Assembly (NCBI GenBank): GCA_903889565.1
Contig: CAISYC010000005.1
Coordinates: 142,921 to 206,920 of the forward strand
DNA length: 64,000 bases
Direction of reading: 5' to 3'
Source: an uncultured beta proteobacterium
GTDB lineage: Bacteria > Pseudomonadota > Gammaproteobacteria > Burkholderiales > SG8-41
In this document: piece by piece, positions 50,093 through 58,505 of the stretch
Layout: the number at the start of each line of letters is the position of its first letter
Numbering within the stretch: position 1 is the stretch's first letter
The notes under the pieces: model-generated
Seen by the model: the letters and a program-made list of their open reading frames with translations, nothing else
The model's database searches: none
What the model was told of the DNA's origin: nothing
Position numbers and translations under genes: made by a program

Positions 50093-51757
50093 TTATTCGG
50101 GCATCAACGCAAAGGTCCACACCATGCCGCCGGAGGGCACGTTGTTGGTGACGAAACGGCCGGCGTTGCTGCCGCCGCGGCCCGACAGCACCGTCACGTA
50201 TTGTTTGCCTTTATAGGTATAAGTGATCGGCGGCGCATTGACGCTGGATCCGGTCTTGAACTGCCACAGTCTCTGGCCGCTGTCCTGATCGAGCGCCACC
50301 ACCTCTCCCGTCAGCAGGCCGGTGAACAGCAGGCCGCCGTCGGTCGCCAGCATGCCGGCGGAACTCGGCATGTCCATCAAGGGCTGCCGCCAGACGATCT
50401 TGCCGGTCAGCGGATCGATCGCTTCGTGGTAACCGGCCGGTTCCCCCTTGGGCACCGCCATCGATGACTCCATGCCCGTAAAGTCGCCGCCCAGCACGAA
50501 TTTGGCATCGACGTATTTCAGGGTGCGCGGAAAATTCCAGGTGTTCGCAAATACGAGCTGGGTTTTCGGATTGAACGCCACCAGCGTCGCATTGGTGCCG
50601 CGCGACGGCGTCAGCAAAACGGTCTCGCCCTTCATCGCGCGATCGAGCAGATCGGTGCGCACCGGGCGCCCCGTCTTGAGATCGATGCTGCTCGCCCAGT
50701 TCACATTCACATAGGGGTTCGCCGCGATCAGCTTGCCGTTGCTGCGGTCGATCACATACATGAAGCCGTTCTTGTGCGCATTGATCAGCACCTTGCGCGT
50801 CTGGCCGTCGATTTTCATGTCGGCCAGCACGCTCTCGGCGGTCGAGTCGAAATCGTAGGTGTCGTTCGGCACGTACTGGTAATACCAGGCAATTTCGCCG
50901 GTCTTTGGACGGATCGCCAATATGCTTGCTGTATACAGGCTGTCGGCGCCGTCGCGGTACACCGGGTTGTACGGCTCGGCGTTGCCGGTACCGATGTAAA
51001 TGAGATCGAGCTCGGGATCGTAGGCCGCCGACTGCCAGGTCGAGCCGCCGCCGAATTTCCACGCATCGGGCTTGGTTGCATTCGGCCACGTTTCGCTGCC
51101 GGGTTCCCCCGGCGCCGGTATCGTCCAGCGGCGCCACAGGCGCTTGCCGGTGTCCGGATCATAGCCGTCGATAAAGCCGCGCGTCGTGCTCTCGCCGCCG
51201 CCGGTGCCCGCGATCAGCACGCCGTTGGCGATGATGGGCGCGATCACGCCCTTATAGCCTTCCTTGTATTCGGCGTATTTCTGGTTCCACACTTCCTTAC
51301 CGGTTTTCATGTCGAGCGCGATGACGTGCGCATCGAGCGTTTCGCGGAACAGCTTGCCGTTGTATATCGTCGCCGGACCGCGCATCAGCGCGCCGCCGCC
51401 CGCCACCCGCAACGCGCCGCGGTCGTAATTGACCGGCGTGCGCCAGAGTTGGCGGCCGGTTTCCAAATCGATGGCGAAAGTCCAGTTGCCGTTGACCACG
51501 TACATCACGCCGTTATAGACGGTCGGCTGCGACAGATCGCCCATGTCGTTCGAAGTGCTGAAGGCCCACACCGGCACCAGGCGTTTGACGTTCGACTTGT
51601 TGATCTGCTTCAGCGGGCTGAACATCTTGAGGTCGTAGCCCATGCCGAAGGTCGTCACGTTGTCCGTGTTGCCCTTCTTGTTGAGCAGCTCGTCGGCGCT
51701 TTGCGCGTAGACCAACCCGCAAACGGCGTACAGCATTACCGCAATGATCGATTTCAT
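50093..51757 (-). CDS. PQQ-dependent dehydrogenase paralogue 1
   Basis: A 554-residue exported quinoprotein, first of the three. Signal peptide MKSIIAVMLYAVCGLVYAQ. Trp241, Asn259 (GTGNAEPYNP) and Asp302 with Asp304 (NDTYDFDS) are present, as is Glu189 (GGGEST). The vicinal Cys pair is replaced by Ala-Gly (RVAGGG, 119-120). It is closer to paralogue 3 than to 2 (shared YDRGALRV, NGNWTFAID), so a recent duplication seems to have placed the older form between two modified ones, or paralogues 1 and 3 have converged. Confidence 0.86.
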   Translation of the reverse strand: MKSIIAVMLYAVCGLVYAQSADELLNKKGNTDNVTTFGMGYDLKMFSPLKQINKSNVKRLVPVWAFSTSNDMGDLSQPTVYNGVMYVVNGNWTFAIDLETGRQLWRTPVNYDRGALRVAGGGALMRGPATIYNGKLFRETLDAHVIALDMKTGKEVWNQKYAEYKEGYKGVIAPIIANGVLIAGTGGGESTTRGFIDGYDPDTGKRLWRRWTIPAPGEPGSETWPNATKPDAWKFGGGSTWQSAAYDPELDLIYIGTGNAEPYNPVYRDGADSLYTASILAIRPKTGEIAWYYQYVPNDTYDFDSTAESVLADMKIDGQTRKVLINAHKNGFMYVIDRSNGKLIAANPYVNVNWASSIDLKTGRPVRTDLLDRAMKGETVLLTPSRGTNATLVAFNPKTQLVFANTWNFPRTLKYVDAKFVLGGDFTGMESSMAVPKGEPAGYHEAIDPLTGKIVWRQPLMDMPSSAGMLATDGGLLFTGLLTGEVVALDQDSGQRLWQFKTGSSVNAPPITYTYKGKQYVTVLSGRGGSNAGRFVTNNVPSGGMVWTFALMPE

Positions 51758-51833
51758 GATTCTCCCCCGGTTTTTTGTAAGCCGGCGCCGTTGCGGCTGC
51801 CGGTCTGAATGCTGCCAACGGCACTACTCTAAC

Positions 51834-52883
51834 TCATGCGAACGCCATTGTGTTTTCCGGCGCCGCTTTGAGCTCGCCGCGCTCGACCCGCTGCGCCACT
51901 GCATACAGCGCCTCCTGCGCCGGCACCGCAATGCGCAGTTCGCGTGCCTTCGCCACCAGCGCGCCGCTGGTGAACGCGAGTTCGCTGCGGCGGCCGCGCA
52001 TGATGTCCAACGCAACCGACGGGCGTTCGTCCTCGGTGGCGCGCCGGTAGCGCCCCTGCAATCCATTTTCGATATCGGCCAGCGCCTGCGCATCGCCGCG
52101 CTCGGCGGCGAGCCAGGTGTCGGCCTCGGCGCCGTAGATATCGACCAGCTTGAGATGCTGCGTGCGCCCCACGCGCACGCCTTCCGCGGCGAGGCGTATG
52201 GTCAGCGGCCGCAATTCTTTGGACACCATCAGCGCGCGGCTGTTGAGGCCGGTCGCGGCGGCAAGACCGTGGGTGATCGAGTTGATGACGAGCTTCGACC
52301 AGCGCTCGCCCATCAGATTGTCGGTCGCCTTCGCGCTGTCGACGAGGTTGAGCAGTTCGACCAGCGCCTCGATGCGCGGCGTGATGCGCCCGTCGATTTC
52401 GCCGGCGCGGAACACCGTGTGCTTGGCGCCGCCCTTCGACGACGTGCGCAGCACCTCGCCGGGCTCGGTGGCGTTGGCGCCGATGGTGCTGATGCCGACG
52501 CCGACCGTGCGTTCAACGCCGACGATGGAAGCGATCATCGCTTCGTTCATGCCGTTCTGCAGCGAGGCGACGAAACCATCCGGCGCGAGATGCGGCGCCA
52601 CCGCTTTCACCGCCCATTCGGTGTCGTACGACTTCACGCACAGCAGCACGACGTCGAAGGGCTGCGTCAGCGCCGCCAGTTCCTCGTGATGCAGGATCGG
52701 CGGTCGCGCCACGCGCGTGCCCGCGGCATCGACAATGCGCAGGCCGTGACCGCGCACCGCGGCAATGTGTTCGCGCCACTGGCCGATCAGGGTAACGTCG
52801 CGGCCGGCCAGCGCGAGCAGGCCGCCGATGGTGCCACCGACCGCCCCCGCGCCGAACACTCCGATGCGTGCAAGCGCGGCCAT
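51834..52883 (-). CDS. Ketopantoate-reductase-like (ApbA/PanE) oxidoreductase
   Basis: A 349-residue NAD(P)-dependent enzyme with the Rossmann motif GVFGAGAVGG (residues 8-17). Family active-site segments are SLQNGMNE and the catalytic Lys in GERWSKLVINSITHG. Because it lies in a catabolic cluster and is longer than biosynthetic PanE, it more likely reduces or oxidises a 2-hydroxy/2-keto acid of that pathway than makes pantoate. Starts two bases after the Bug gene stop (TAGGGATG), so the two are coupled. Confidence 0.8.
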   Translation of the reverse strand: MAALARIGVFGAGAVGGTIGGLLALAGRDVTLIGQWREHIAAVRGHGLRIVDAAGTRVARPPILHHEELAALTQPFDVVLLCVKSYDTEWAVKAVAPHLAPDGFVASLQNGMNEAMIASIVGVERTVGVGISTIGANATEPGEVLRTSSKGGAKHTVFRAGEIDGRITPRIEALVELLNLVDSAKATDNLMGERWSKLVINSITHGLAAATGLNSRALMVSKELRPLTIRLAAEGVRVGRTQHLKLVDIYGAEADTWLAAERGDAQALADIENGLQGRYRRATEDERPSVALDIMRGRRSELAFTSGALVAKARELRIAVPAQEALYAVAQRVERGELKAAPENTMAFA

Positions 52884-52885
52884 CC

Positions 52886-53845
52886 CTATTCGGCCTTCGC
52901 GCCCGACTGTTTGATCAGCGCCGCGTATTTGGCAATTTCGCTTTTGAGGAAGGCGTCGAACTGCGCCGGCGTGCTGCCGACCGGCTCGGCGCCCTCGCGC
53001 AGCAGGAGGTCGTTGACCTGGGGCCGCTTCAGCGCGCGCACCAGTTCGGCATTGAGGCGCGCGATTACCGCCGGCGGCGTGCCCACCGGCACCAGCATGC
53101 CGTACCAGTTGTCGATTTCGAATCCCGGCATGCTCGCCGCCATCGTCGGCACCTCGGGCAGCACACGCGACGGTCTGGATGTGGTGACCGCCAGAGCCCG
53201 CACCTTGCCGGCACGCACCTGCGGTTGCGCGCTCACCACGGTATTGAATTCGAACTGCACCTCGTTCGCCATCAGCGCCGTCATCGAATCGCCGCCGCCT
53301 TTGTACGGAATGTGCGTCATCTGCGCGCCGCTCAGGTTTCTGAACAGCTCGGCCGCCAGATGGCTGGTCGAGCCGGCGCCGTTCGAGGCATAGTTGAGGC
53401 CGCCGCTTTTCGCGCGCGCATAGGCCGCCAGCTCGTTTACCGTGCGCACCGGCAGCGACGGCTGCACCAGCAATACCAGCGGCACCGACAGCACGTGGCT
53501 GACGGGCGCCAGATCGCGCAGCACATTGAACGGCGCCTTCGGCCGCAGCGAAACGTTGACCGCCAGCGTCGCGGTCGTAAACACCACGGTGTAGCCGTCG
53601 GCCGGCGCATGCGCGACGATCTCGACGCCGATGGTGCCGCCGCCACCGGGCCGGTTATCGACGATCACCGGCTGGCCCATCGCCTCGGCAAATTTCTGCC
53701 CGAGCACGCGCGCAACGAGATCGGAGCCGCCGCTGGCGGAAAAAGGCACCACCAGCCGGATCGGGCGCTGCGGATAGGTTTCGGCGGGTGCGGCGGAAAA
53801 TGCGGTTGCATTGCCGAATAAAAATAGCGCACAGGCAATCAGCAA
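52886..53845 (-). CDS. Bug/TctC-family periplasmic solute receptor (start altered by a repeat)
   Basis: A receptor of about 319 residues if the TTG at 53845 is the start, giving a signal peptide LLIACALFLFGNATAFSAAP. Landmarks: VVPFSASGGSDLVARVL, VIVDNRPGGGGTIG, PADGYTVVFT, HIPYKGGGDSMT. The same frame stays open upstream to an ATG at 54043 that overlaps the HpcH stop, but those 66 residues are translated from a palindromic repeat (SPSPLKGEGR-type) and would bury the signal peptide. The original start may have been displaced by repeat insertion. Confidence 0.8.
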   Translation of the reverse strand: MLIACALFLFGNATAFSAAPAETYPQRPIRLVVPFSASGGSDLVARVLGQKFAEAMGQPVIVDNRPGGGGTIGVEIVAHAPADGYTVVFTTATLAVNVSLRPKAPFNVLRDLAPVSHVLSVPLVLLVQPSLPVRTVNELAAYARAKSGGLNYASNGAGSTSHLAAELFRNLSGAQMTHIPYKGGGDSMTALMANEVQFEFNTVVSAQPQVRAGKVRALAVTTSRPSRVLPEVPTMAASMPGFEIDNWYGMLVPVGTPPAVIARLNAELVRALKRPQVNDLLLREGAEPVGSTPAQFDAFLKSEIAKYAALIKQSGAKAE

Positions 53846-53854
53846 AGCCCGAGC

Positions 53855-53960
53855 ACCCTCAACCCTGCCCTCTCCCTTCAAGGGAGAGGGGGAAAATCTC
53901 GCGCCTCCGCCAATCAGCAGGTCTCCTTCCGCCCTTGAGGGGGAAGGCAGGGATGGGGGG
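53855..53960. repeat. Palindromic CCCTCTCCC-type repeat pair
   Basis: Two hairpins back to back: CCCTCTCCCTT/AAGGGAGAGGG at 53868-53890 and CCTTCCGCCCTTGA/GGGGGAAGG at 53925-53948, joined by an AT-richer spacer. This is the common intergenic palindromic repeat whose transcripts read as GEGR/SPSPL when translated. It sits at the 5' end of the Bug gene and has probably changed its start. A related copy is at 54762-54873. Confidence 0.75.
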
Positions 53961-54039
53961 CGACAGCTTGATTTTTCACCATGACCGCTACCCTGCCCCA
54001 TCAATGATGAACGAGAAAACCGAACGCAAACATCGTTCA

Positions 54040-54732
54040 TCATGACTCTTTAATCGATTGAAGAAACGCTTTTGAACCGCGGGCCATGAACTGCTTCTGG
54101 TGGACGTTGATCCATTTGAGGCCGAGGCCCATGTAGTGGGCGACGATGTCGATCTCGTCCTGCACGTTCATGCCGGCGACACGCCCGGCGTCGGCGACGC
54201 GCTTGATCGAATCCTCCACGGTCTGGCGCACCTTCAGATTCTTGCGATCGCCCTTGAAACCCATCGACTCGGCCAGATCGTTCTGCCCGAAGTAATAGGC
54301 GTCGATGGCGTCGATCTTCAGCAGTTCGGGCAGCGCGGCGATGGCCTCCTTCGATTCGACCATCACCAGCAGGATTTTTTCGCGCCAGTCGCCGTCGCCC
54401 CAGCGTTCGAGGCCGGCGATGAGATTGCGCGCGGCGGCAACGCTGTGCACATGCGGCACCTGAATGCCGCCGGCGCCGCAACTGAGATAACGGTTGATCA
54501 ACCCTTCGTCACTGCTGTGCGGGCGCAGCACCGAATGCATGCCGGCCAGGCGCGCCGCGCGCGCCAGTTCGTTGACGAGCCTGAAATCGGTGTGGCTGTG
54601 TTCACAGTCGATGAACAGCGCGTCGAAACCGAGCTCGCCGGTGAACTCGACCATGTCGGGCGTCGGGAAATCGCAATTGACGACCGAGATGACTTTCTGC
54701 GCGAACAATTCCTGTTTGGTTTTCAGCGGCAT
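54040..54732 (-). CDS. HpcH/HpaI family aldolase
   Basis: A 230-residue class II aldolase of the HpcH/HpaI/citrate-lyase-beta fold. Metal- and pyruvate-binding motifs are FIDCEHSHTD, VLRPHSSDE, VMVESKEAIA and FGQNDLAESMG. Family enzymes cleave 2-keto-4-hydroxy acids to pyruvate plus an aldehyde. In this cluster (enolase-superfamily dehydratase, reductase, receptor) such a retro-aldol step fits degradation of a sugar acid. Its stop is overlapped by the upstream ATG of the Bug frame. Confidence 0.85.
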   Translation of the reverse strand: MPLKTKQELFAQKVISVVNCDFPTPDMVEFTGELGFDALFIDCEHSHTDFRLVNELARAARLAGMHSVLRPHSSDEGLINRYLSCGAGGIQVPHVHSVAAARNLIAGLERWGDGDWREKILLVMVESKEAIAALPELLKIDAIDAYYFGQNDLAESMGFKGDRKNLKVRQTVEDSIKRVADAGRVAGMNVQDEIDIVAHYMGLGLKWINVHQKQFMARGSKAFLQSIKES

Positions 54733-54761
54733 TGTTTACCTTTGGAAATGCTGATTACTTG

Positions 54762-54873
54762 TTTCCCCTCCACCCTGACCAGGGGGAGAGGGCCAGGGTG
54801 AGGGGGAAGGTTTTCGTATGCAGCCAATCGCCCCTCACCCCTGCCCTCTCCCCGCTCGCGCGGGGCGAGGGAG
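54762..54873. repeat. Palindromic CCCTCTCCC-type repeat, second copy
   Basis: Two CCCTCTCCC/GGGAGAGGG-type hairpins in opposite orientation (CACCCTGACCAGGGGGAGAG ... and CCCTGCCCTCTCCCCGCTCG ...) separated by TTTTCGTATGCAGCCAATCG. It lies between the enolase-superfamily gene and the HpcH/HpaI gene, and could act as a transcription attenuator between them. Confidence 0.75.
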
Positions 54874-54879
54874 TTACTG

Positions 54880-56013
54880 CTAATAACCCGCCAGATGCGA
54901 GTTGATGAACTTCCAATCGAGCTCGATGCCCCAGCCCGGCTTCTCGTTCATATAAACGTAACTGTCCTTGACCTCGGCGCGGTCGAGATACATGCCCTGC
55001 CAGATCGGGTCGCGGTCGTGCGAACCGTGCGACTCGACAGCATAGCCGGTGCGCGGGAACGCGGCGACCAGATGGCAGTGCAGTTCAGGCGAATGGTGCG
55101 GCGTGATCATCACACCCGCCTGATCGGCCATGTGCGCAACGCGCAGCGATTCGGTAAAGCCGGCGTAACGCGTGGCATCGAACATCATGTAGCGCACACC
55201 GCCGAGGGTCATGTAGTCGCGCGCGGTGAAGCGCGTCATTTCGCGCTCGCCGTGCGCGAGCGGAATCGCTGTGGCCGCCGCCAGCTTGCCGAAATCAACC
55301 GGCTGAAGATACCAGTGCAGCGGCTCTTCGAGCCAGAAAATGTCGTAAGGCGCGACCGCCTTGGCGAATTCATAACAGGCCGGCAGATCGTAGGCGGCGT
55401 TGAGGTCGAGTTTCAGCTTGATGTCGGGACCGATCGCGGCGCGCGTTGCCTTCACGCGCTCGACTTCTTCCACCATCGTTGCGCCGCCGACCTTGAGCTT
55501 GACCGCCTTGAAACCGTTTTTGACGAAGCCCGCCAGTTCGTCGGCGCAGGAGGTAATCTTGGTGCCCTTCACGTAATAGCCGCCGGTCGCATACGTGAAG
55601 ACCGGCTTGTTTTCGGCGCCGAGCAACCGGAAGATCGGCAGATTCGCTTTTTTGCCGGCGATGTCCCACAGCGCCATGTCGATGCCGCCGATGGCACCCA
55701 TGATCTGCGGCCGCGCGCCGCGCGACAGTCCGCCGAGGTTGGGCCGCGGCGAGGTCATCGACAGCAGTTTTTCCCACACCGCGACGCGCGCCAGCGCGTC
55801 CATGCCGATCACTTCTTCGCCGAAACGCTCGACCCACTTCTTGATGTCGGGCATCGGCGTGCTGGTGACCTGGCCGTAGCCCTTGATACCGTCGTCGGTG
55901 ACCACCTCGACCAGCAGCAGATCGACTTCGGCGCGCGACTCCTGGGCGGTCCATTGCACGTTCTTCAGTTTGGCGACGATGGGATAGGCTTTGACGGCGG
56001 CGATCTTGCTCAA
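54880..56013 (-). CDS. Enolase-superfamily enzyme (mandelate racemase/muconate lactonizing type)
   Basis: A 377-residue enzyme starting at a TTG at 56013, which has GAGGAG seven bases before it; the frame upstream of that lacks homology-like sequence. The catalytic Lys motif is VKLKVGG, metal ligands lie in KLDLNAAYD, WLEEPL and HGERE, and the late HHSPELH provides the acid/base His. This set fits the sugar-acid dehydratase/racemase branch. First gene of a minus-strand cluster with an HpcH/HpaI aldolase, a Bug receptor and a reductase, which suggests dehydration then aldol cleavage of an aldonic or uronic acid. Confidence 0.85.
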   Translation of the reverse strand: MSKIAAVKAYPIVAKLKNVQWTAQESRAEVDLLLVEVVTDDGIKGYGQVTSTPMPDIKKWVERFGEEVIGMDALARVAVWEKLLSMTSPRPNLGGLSRGARPQIMGAIGGIDMALWDIAGKKANLPIFRLLGAENKPVFTYATGGYYVKGTKITSCADELAGFVKNGFKAVKLKVGGATMVEEVERVKATRAAIGPDIKLKLDLNAAYDLPACYEFAKAVAPYDIFWLEEPLHWYLQPVDFGKLAAATAIPLAHGEREMTRFTARDYMTLGGVRYMMFDATRYAGFTESLRVAHMADQAGVMITPHHSPELHCHLVAAFPRTGYAVESHGSHDRDPIWQGMYLDRAEVKDSYVYMNEKPGWGIELDWKFINSHLAGY

Positions 56014-56160
56014 TGAATTCTCCTCGGGGCATGGATTTGCGCGGAACCCCGAACTTTCCGCCAGCACCGCGCCTGCGTCAAGCCGCATCCACCGCATCAG
56101 CGTAAAATTTGCCGCCAAGGCGCGCGCGACGCGCCATCATTCACCGCCGGGGAGAATTCG

Positions 56161-57144
56161 ATGAGCCGTATCAGTCGTTACGCAGGCGTGCTGCCCCGCC
56201 TCACTTGCCTTTTGGCCTTGTTGTTGCCGGCAATCGCCGCACAGGCCCAGAACTATCCGAACAAAGTGGTGCGCTACATCATCACCGACGCCGCCGGCGC
56301 CGGCACCGATGTGCTGGGGCGCATCATCGCCGAGGGGCTCTCCAATCTCTACGGTCAACAGGTGATCGTCGACAACCGCCCGGGTGCGGGCGGCAATCTC
56401 GGCGCCGATCTCGCCGCGCACGCGCCGGCCGACGGTTACACGATGCTGCAGATCGCCACCACGCACGCGGTCAACGCGACACTCTACAAAACGCTCGGCT
56501 ACGATCTGGTGCGCGACTTCACGCCGGTCGCGCAAATCGCCTCCGGCCCGTCGATCATGGTGGTGCCGGCGACATCGCCGGCAAAAACCGTCGGCGAATT
56601 CGTCAAATACGCAAAATCAAAAGCCGGCGAACTCACCTATGCATCGGCGGGTTCAGGCACCTGCAGCTTTCTCGCCGGCGAATTGTTCCGCCGCCAGATG
56701 GGCCTCGACATGACGCATATTGCCTACAAGGGCGGACCGCCCGCGGTCACCGCCGTGATGTCGGGCGAAGTGTCGGTCTATTTCGCGCCGCTGTCGGCGG
56801 TCATGCAGCAGATCGGCCAGGGCCGTTTGCGCGCGCTCGGCGTGACGTCGCTACAGCGCTTGAGTTTTCTGCCCGATCAACCGACGGTCGCGGAAAACGG
56901 CGCGCCCGGTTATCAGTTCTCGTGCTGGTACGGCTTGATGGTGCCGGCGAAAACGCCGCCCGCCGTGGTTGAAACCATCCACGCCTCGCTGCTGAAAGTA
57001 TTAGCGACACCCGCGGTGCAGAAAAAACTCACCGATCTCGGCTACATCGCCGTCGGCGACAAACCCGCAGCCTTCGGCGCGCACATCAAGGCGCAGATCG
57101 AAGCGATCCGGCCGATTGCCAAAGATTTGCCGCAACCGCAGTAG
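56161..57144 (+). CDS. Bug/TctC-family periplasmic solute receptor
   Basis: A 327-residue receptor, signal peptide to IAAQAQNYPNKVV. Landmarks: ITDAAGAGTDVLGRIIAEG, VIVDNRPGAGGNLG, PADGYTMLQI, HIAYKGGPPAVT, PDQPTVAENGAPGY. Two cysteines (GTCSFLAG and FSCWYG) are unusual for the set. It is divergent from the enolase-superfamily gene with 147 bp between, so it may recognise the substrate of that cluster. Confidence 0.88.
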   Translation: MSRISRYAGVLPRLTCLLALLLPAIAAQAQNYPNKVVRYIITDAAGAGTDVLGRIIAEGLSNLYGQQVIVDNRPGAGGNLGADLAAHAPADGYTMLQIATTHAVNATLYKTLGYDLVRDFTPVAQIASGPSIMVVPATSPAKTVGEFVKYAKSKAGELTYASAGSGTCSFLAGELFRRQMGLDMTHIAYKGGPPAVTAVMSGEVSVYFAPLSAVMQQIGQGRLRALGVTSLQRLSFLPDQPTVAENGAPGYQFSCWYGLMVPAKTPPAVVETIHASLLKVLATPAVQKKLTDLGYIAVGDKPAAFGAHIKAQIEAIRPIAKDLPQPQ

Positions 57145-57147
57145 TCG

Positions 57148-57196
57148 CGCAGGCGACCCGCCGGCAATTGAGTTCGATGCAGGCGGGTCGCCTGCG
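57148..57196. repeat. Inverted repeat flanking the DUF2189 gene (left)
   Basis: Arms CGCAGGCGACCCGCC (57148-57162) and GGCGGGTCGCCTGCG (57182-57196) enclose a 19-base loop. A shorter copy lies directly after the DUF2189 gene at 58010-58032. The hairpin can also terminate the upstream Bug transcript. Confidence 0.75.
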
Positions 57197-57213
57197 CTAC
57201 AGGGAGGTAATCC

Positions 57214-58011
57214 ATGCCAAACGACCACCGGATCGAAGCGAACAACGAAGAAGCAACAGACTTTCTGTTGACGCTGCGCCGGGTGACGTTCGCCGACCCG
57301 CTGCATTGGCTCGCGCGCGGCACACGCGACTTCCTGCGCGCGCCGGCCATCGGTCTCTTCTTCGGCGGCTGCTTCGTCGGCATGGGCTGGGCGCTGGTCA
57401 TCGCGTTTCACAACGCGCCGGCCATAGTGCTGGGGCTTTCCGCGGGATTTCTCCTCGTCGGCCCCTTTCTCTGCATGGGTCTTTACTTCGTGAGCGACCT
57501 GCTGGAGCGCGGCCAGCGCCCGCGCCTCATCGACGCCGCGATGGCGTGGCGCCGCAAGCTCGACACGCTGGCGATCTTCGGCGTCATGCTGCTGGTGCTC
57601 GAGATGCTGTGGGCGCGCGCCTCGCTCGTCGTCTTTGCGCTCTCGTTCAGGGGCAGCATGCCCGACTTCTCCGACACGCTCAAAAGTCTGGTCGATCCGC
57701 GCAACATCGACTTCATCCTCGCGTGGATGGCGCTGGGCAGCGTATTTGCCACCATCATCTTCGCCGTAAGCGTGGTCAGCATCCCGATGATTCTCGACCG
57801 GCGCACCGATGCGATCACCGCCGGCCTGACGAGCATCCGCCTCGTTCTCACCCAGCCCGTGGTGATGCTCTGGTGGGCGGCGATCATCACGGTCCTCGTC
57901 GTGCTTGCCATGCTGCCCGGCTTCGCCGGCCTGCTGGTCGTCGGTCCGATCCTGGGCCATGCGTCGTGGTACGCCTATCGCGCCGCGGTCGAGCCGCGGG
58001 CGCAACAGTAG
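57214..58011 (+). CDS. DUF2189 integral membrane protein
   Basis: A 265-residue membrane protein with six or so helices and the DUF2189 signature RVTFADPLHWLARGTRDFLR then GPFLCMGLYFVSDLLERG. The family is uncharacterised. GGGAGG precedes the ATG. The gene is bracketed by two copies of the same CGCAGGCGACCCGCC-type inverted repeat (57148-57196 and 58010-58032), hinting that the unit may have moved or that repeats were inserted at both ends. Confidence 0.82.
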   Translation: MPNDHRIEANNEEATDFLLTLRRVTFADPLHWLARGTRDFLRAPAIGLFFGGCFVGMGWALVIAFHNAPAIVLGLSAGFLLVGPFLCMGLYFVSDLLERGQRPRLIDAAMAWRRKLDTLAIFGVMLLVLEMLWARASLVVFALSFRGSMPDFSDTLKSLVDPRNIDFILAWMALGSVFATIIFAVSVVSIPMILDRRTDAITAGLTSIRLVLTQPVVMLWWAAIITVLVVLAMLPGFAGLLVVGPILGHASWYAYRAAVEPRAQQ

Positions 58012-58032
58012 CGCAGGCGACCCGCCTGCGCT
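58010..58032. repeat. Inverted repeat flanking the DUF2189 gene (right)
   Basis: A 23-base perfect palindrome with arms AGCGCAGGCG and CGCCTGCGCT around ACC, starting inside the stop codon of the DUF2189 gene. Same core as the repeat at 57148-57196. Confidence 0.75.
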
Positions 58033-58040
58033 AAAAAACC

Positions 58041-58134
58041 GTAGGGCGGATAAGGTGCGCAGCGCCGTCATCCGCCGAATGGGTAAAGACACTTGCGACA
58101 CTTGCGGCGCGATGCGCTTCGCTTATTGCGCCCC
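58041..58134. repeat. Dispersed repeat, copy 1 (left of higBA)
   Basis: Starts GTAGGGCGGATAAGG, then GCGCAGCGCCGTCATCCGCC, and ends GATGCGCTTCGCTTATTGCG-CCCC. It is similar along its length to the copy at 58827-58911, in the same orientation. The two bracket the higBA genes. Confidence 0.8.
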
Positions 58135-58179
58135 ACGGAGCTGCCCACGCGACGTCACTTTCGGTACACCATTATTGCC

Positions 58180-58200
58180 ATATTACGCGCCGCGTAATAT
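58180..58200. promoter_or_regulatory. Palindromic operator candidate for higBA
   Basis: A perfect inverted repeat, ATATTACGCG-C-CGCGTAATAT, 8 bp before the higB ATG. HigA-type antitoxins repress their own operon through such palindromes overlapping the promoter. AT-rich ends suggest the -10 lies within it. Confidence 0.65.
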
Positions 58201-58208
58201 CATGGCAC

Positions 58209-58487
58209 ATGATCCAGTCGTTCAGGTGCAAAGACACCCAGGCGCTGTTCGAGGGAAAAAGCGCCAGACGGTTCAAGTCTTTTGCATCGGTGGCCGAGCG
58301 CAAGCTCGCCCAGCTTGACGCCGCGCAAACGCTGGATTTTCTGCACGCGCCGCCGGGCAATCGATTGGAGGCACTGAAAGGCAACCGTAAAGGTCAGCAC
58401 AGCATTCGCATCAGCGACCAGTGGCGCATCTGCTTCGTGTGGACGGCCGTTGGTCCGACAAACGTCGAAATCGTCGATTATCACTGA
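58209..58487 (+). CDS. higB: HigB-type (RelE superfamily) toxin
   Basis: A 92-residue protein of the HigB/RelE fold, with MIQSFRCKDTQALFEGKSAR at the start and the C-terminal HSIRISDQWRICFVWTAVG containing the conserved Arg residues used in ribosome-dependent mRNA cleavage. Toxin-first order with the antitoxin gene 18 bp downstream is typical of higBA. An ATG at 58201 is in another frame. Confidence 0.88.
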   Translation: MIQSFRCKDTQALFEGKSARRFKSFASVAERKLAQLDAAQTLDFLHAPPGNRLEALKGNRKGQHSIRISDQWRICFVWTAVGPTNVEIVDYH

Positions 58488-58505
58488 TACCACTGAGGAT
58501 TCATT

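Noticed and set aside
51834-52883. Pantothenate-pathway panE
   Set aside because: Coupled to a Bug receptor in a catabolic cluster with no other pantothenate genes; only the general family is claimed.
53855-54873. CRISPR-like repeats
   Set aside because: There are only a few palindromic units with irregular spacing and no spacer pattern; they are intergenic palindromic repeats.
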